Source: Bordetella parapertussis
GTDB lineage: Bacteria > Pseudomonadota > Gammaproteobacteria > Burkholderiales > Burkholderiaceae_D
Direction of reading: 5' to 3'
DNA length: 13,948 nucleotides
Assembly (NCBI GenBank): GCA_945883145.1
Contig: CAMCXB010000059.1
Location: forward strand, 1-13,948
The notes under the pieces were generated by a model, which saw nothing but the letters and a program-made list of their open reading frames with translations, was not told the origin of the DNA and ran no database searches. The first letter of the stretch is position 1, and each line of letters starts with the position of its first letter. A program made the translations under genes and the position numbers. Positions 13,092 to 13,948 of this stretch are shown piece after piece.

Positions 13092-13948
13092 TTCCGATTA
13101 AGCCTATTCAGTCAACAGTAAAGCAGAGTGAACATAGTCATTCAGCTGACATCAAAGACAAATATCTACAACCGGGGTTATTAAACCTCGCAGCACTTCC
13201 GCCACTTTCGCTCTACATCCATTTTCCTTGGTGTGTACGTAAATGTCCTTATTGTGATTTCAATTCGCATGAGGCAACTGGTGCTCATCCAGAGCAAGAA
13301 TATCTCGCTGCATTACGTGCTGATCTTGAACATGCATTGCCTCTGATTTGGGGACGTAAGATTTATACTGTCTTCATAGGTGGAGGTACACCAAGTCTAA
13401 TGTCAGCAAAAGGCTTGGATCAATTAATGTCGGATCTACGTAGCTTATTGCCTTTAGATGCCGATGCTGAGATCACTATGGAAGCCAACCCTGGTACGTT
13501 TGAGATTGAGAAATTTAAATCCTATGCAGAGAGTGGCATTAATCGTTTGTCGATAGGTATACAAAGCTTTAACGCTAAACACTTGCAAGCCTTAGGCCGT
13601 ATTCATAATGCAGATGAAGCAAAACGAGCCATTGAAATTGCACAAACCTATTTTACAAACTTTAATCTTGATGTGATGTATGCATTGCCTGAACAAACCT
13701 TAGAAGAAGCGCATCAAGATATTCAGACAGCATTGTCTTACATGCCACCACACTTATCGCTGTATCACCTCACATGCGAACCGAATACTGTTTTTGCTAA
13801 ATATCCACCAGCACTGCCTGATGATGATGTCAGCAGTAGCATGCAACAACTCATCGCTGAACAAACTGCAGCAGCAGGCTATGAGAATTATGAAATTTCA
13901 GCCTTTGCGCAAAAAAATCGCCGAGCACAACACAATCTCAACTACTGG
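13088..13948 (+). CDS. hemW: Radical-SAM haem chaperone HemW (3' end outside window)
   Basis: The first 287 codons of a radical-SAM protein of the HemW (formerly HemN-like/YggW) family, which carries haem to target proteins such as respiratory enzymes; it is not the coproporphyrinogen dehydrogenase HemN. The 4Fe-4S motif CVRKCPYC places Cys49, Cys53 and Cys56, following LYIHFPW (42-48). Further family landmarks are FIGGGTPSLM, EANPGT, GINRLSIGIQSF, LGRIHN, DVMYALPEQT and HNLNYW at the window edge. CxxxCxxC with no Cys immediately after (Asp57-Phe58) fits HemW. An N-terminal leader of about 40 residues precedes the barrel. ATG 13088 overlaps the rdgB stop by four bases, indicating translational coupling. 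The frame is open to the last base; roughly 110-130 residues are missing. Confidence 0.93.
   Translation, partial: MIPIKPIQSTVKQSEHSHSADIKDKYLQPGLLNLAALPPLSLYIHFPWCVRKCPYCDFNSHEATGAHPEQEYLAALRADLEHALPLIWGRKIYTVFIGGGTPSLMSAKGLDQLMSDLRSLLPLDADAEITMEANPGTFEIEKFKSYAESGINRLSIGIQSFNAKHLQALGRIHNADEAKRAIEIAQTYFTNFNLDVMYALPEQTLEEAHQDIQTALSYMPPHLSLYHLTCEPNTVFAKYPPALPDDDVSSSMQQLIAEQTAAAGYENYEISAFAQKNRRAQHNLNYW

Noticed and set aside
1..13948. Search for a mobile element, CRISPR array, toxin-antitoxin pair or defence system
   Set aside because: No transposase, integrase, direct-repeat array, tRNA-flanked insertion or known defence gene was seen; every long reading frame is accounted for by a recognised family.

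Overview
The window is an ordinary-density stretch of a betaproteobacterial chromosome. Order Burkholderiales is most likely and an Oxalobacteraceae-like lineage is plausible; the lineage is inferred from protein families and gene order and was not searched. By eye the base composition is AT-richer than usual for that order. Fifteen genes are seen, two cut by the window edges (clpB at the left, hemW at the right). No tRNA, rRNA, CRISPR array, insertion sequence, prophage or other mobile element was found. No stretch over about 210 bp lacks a gene.

Layout, left to right. (1) Plus strand: the 3' end of clpB with a strong intrinsic terminator, rraA, then aceA (isocitrate lyase) behind a roughly 200-bp regulatory region holding a perfect 14-bp palindrome, and a second strong terminator. 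(2) Plus strand: rlmJ and greB overlapping by 8 bp, then a DUF3422 membrane protein. (3) Minus strand, read right to left: yicC, gmk, rpoZ, spoT. This tight run links RNA turnover, GMP phosphorylation, the omega subunit of RNA polymerase and (p)ppGpp metabolism. spoT ends only 8 bp from the end of the convergent DUF3422 gene. (4) Plus strand, divergent from yicC: a soluble Ser/Thr kinase and a PP2C-type phosphatase that starts inside the kinase stop codon, then rph, rdgB and hemW, with hemW starting inside the rdgB stop codon.

Functionally the region combines protein disaggregation, the glyoxylate shunt, rRNA modification and ribosome-linked functions, transcript cleavage, the stringent response, RNA processing, nucleotide-pool cleaning and a reversible phosphorylation pair. 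Most of it is recognisable housekeeping sequence, and I see no clearly new multi-gene system. The points most worth a second look are: a one-base frameshift that splits the PP2C phosphatase just before its DG motif; a hairpin that could mask the spoT ribosome-binding site and TTG start; the palindrome at the aceA promoter; an RraA protein keeping half of an aldolase-type motif; and the DUF3422 protein, whose layout loosely resembles CorA transporters. Several starts are non-ATG (rraA, yicC and probably spoT use TTG; rph uses GTG) and are supported by Shine-Dalgarno spacing.
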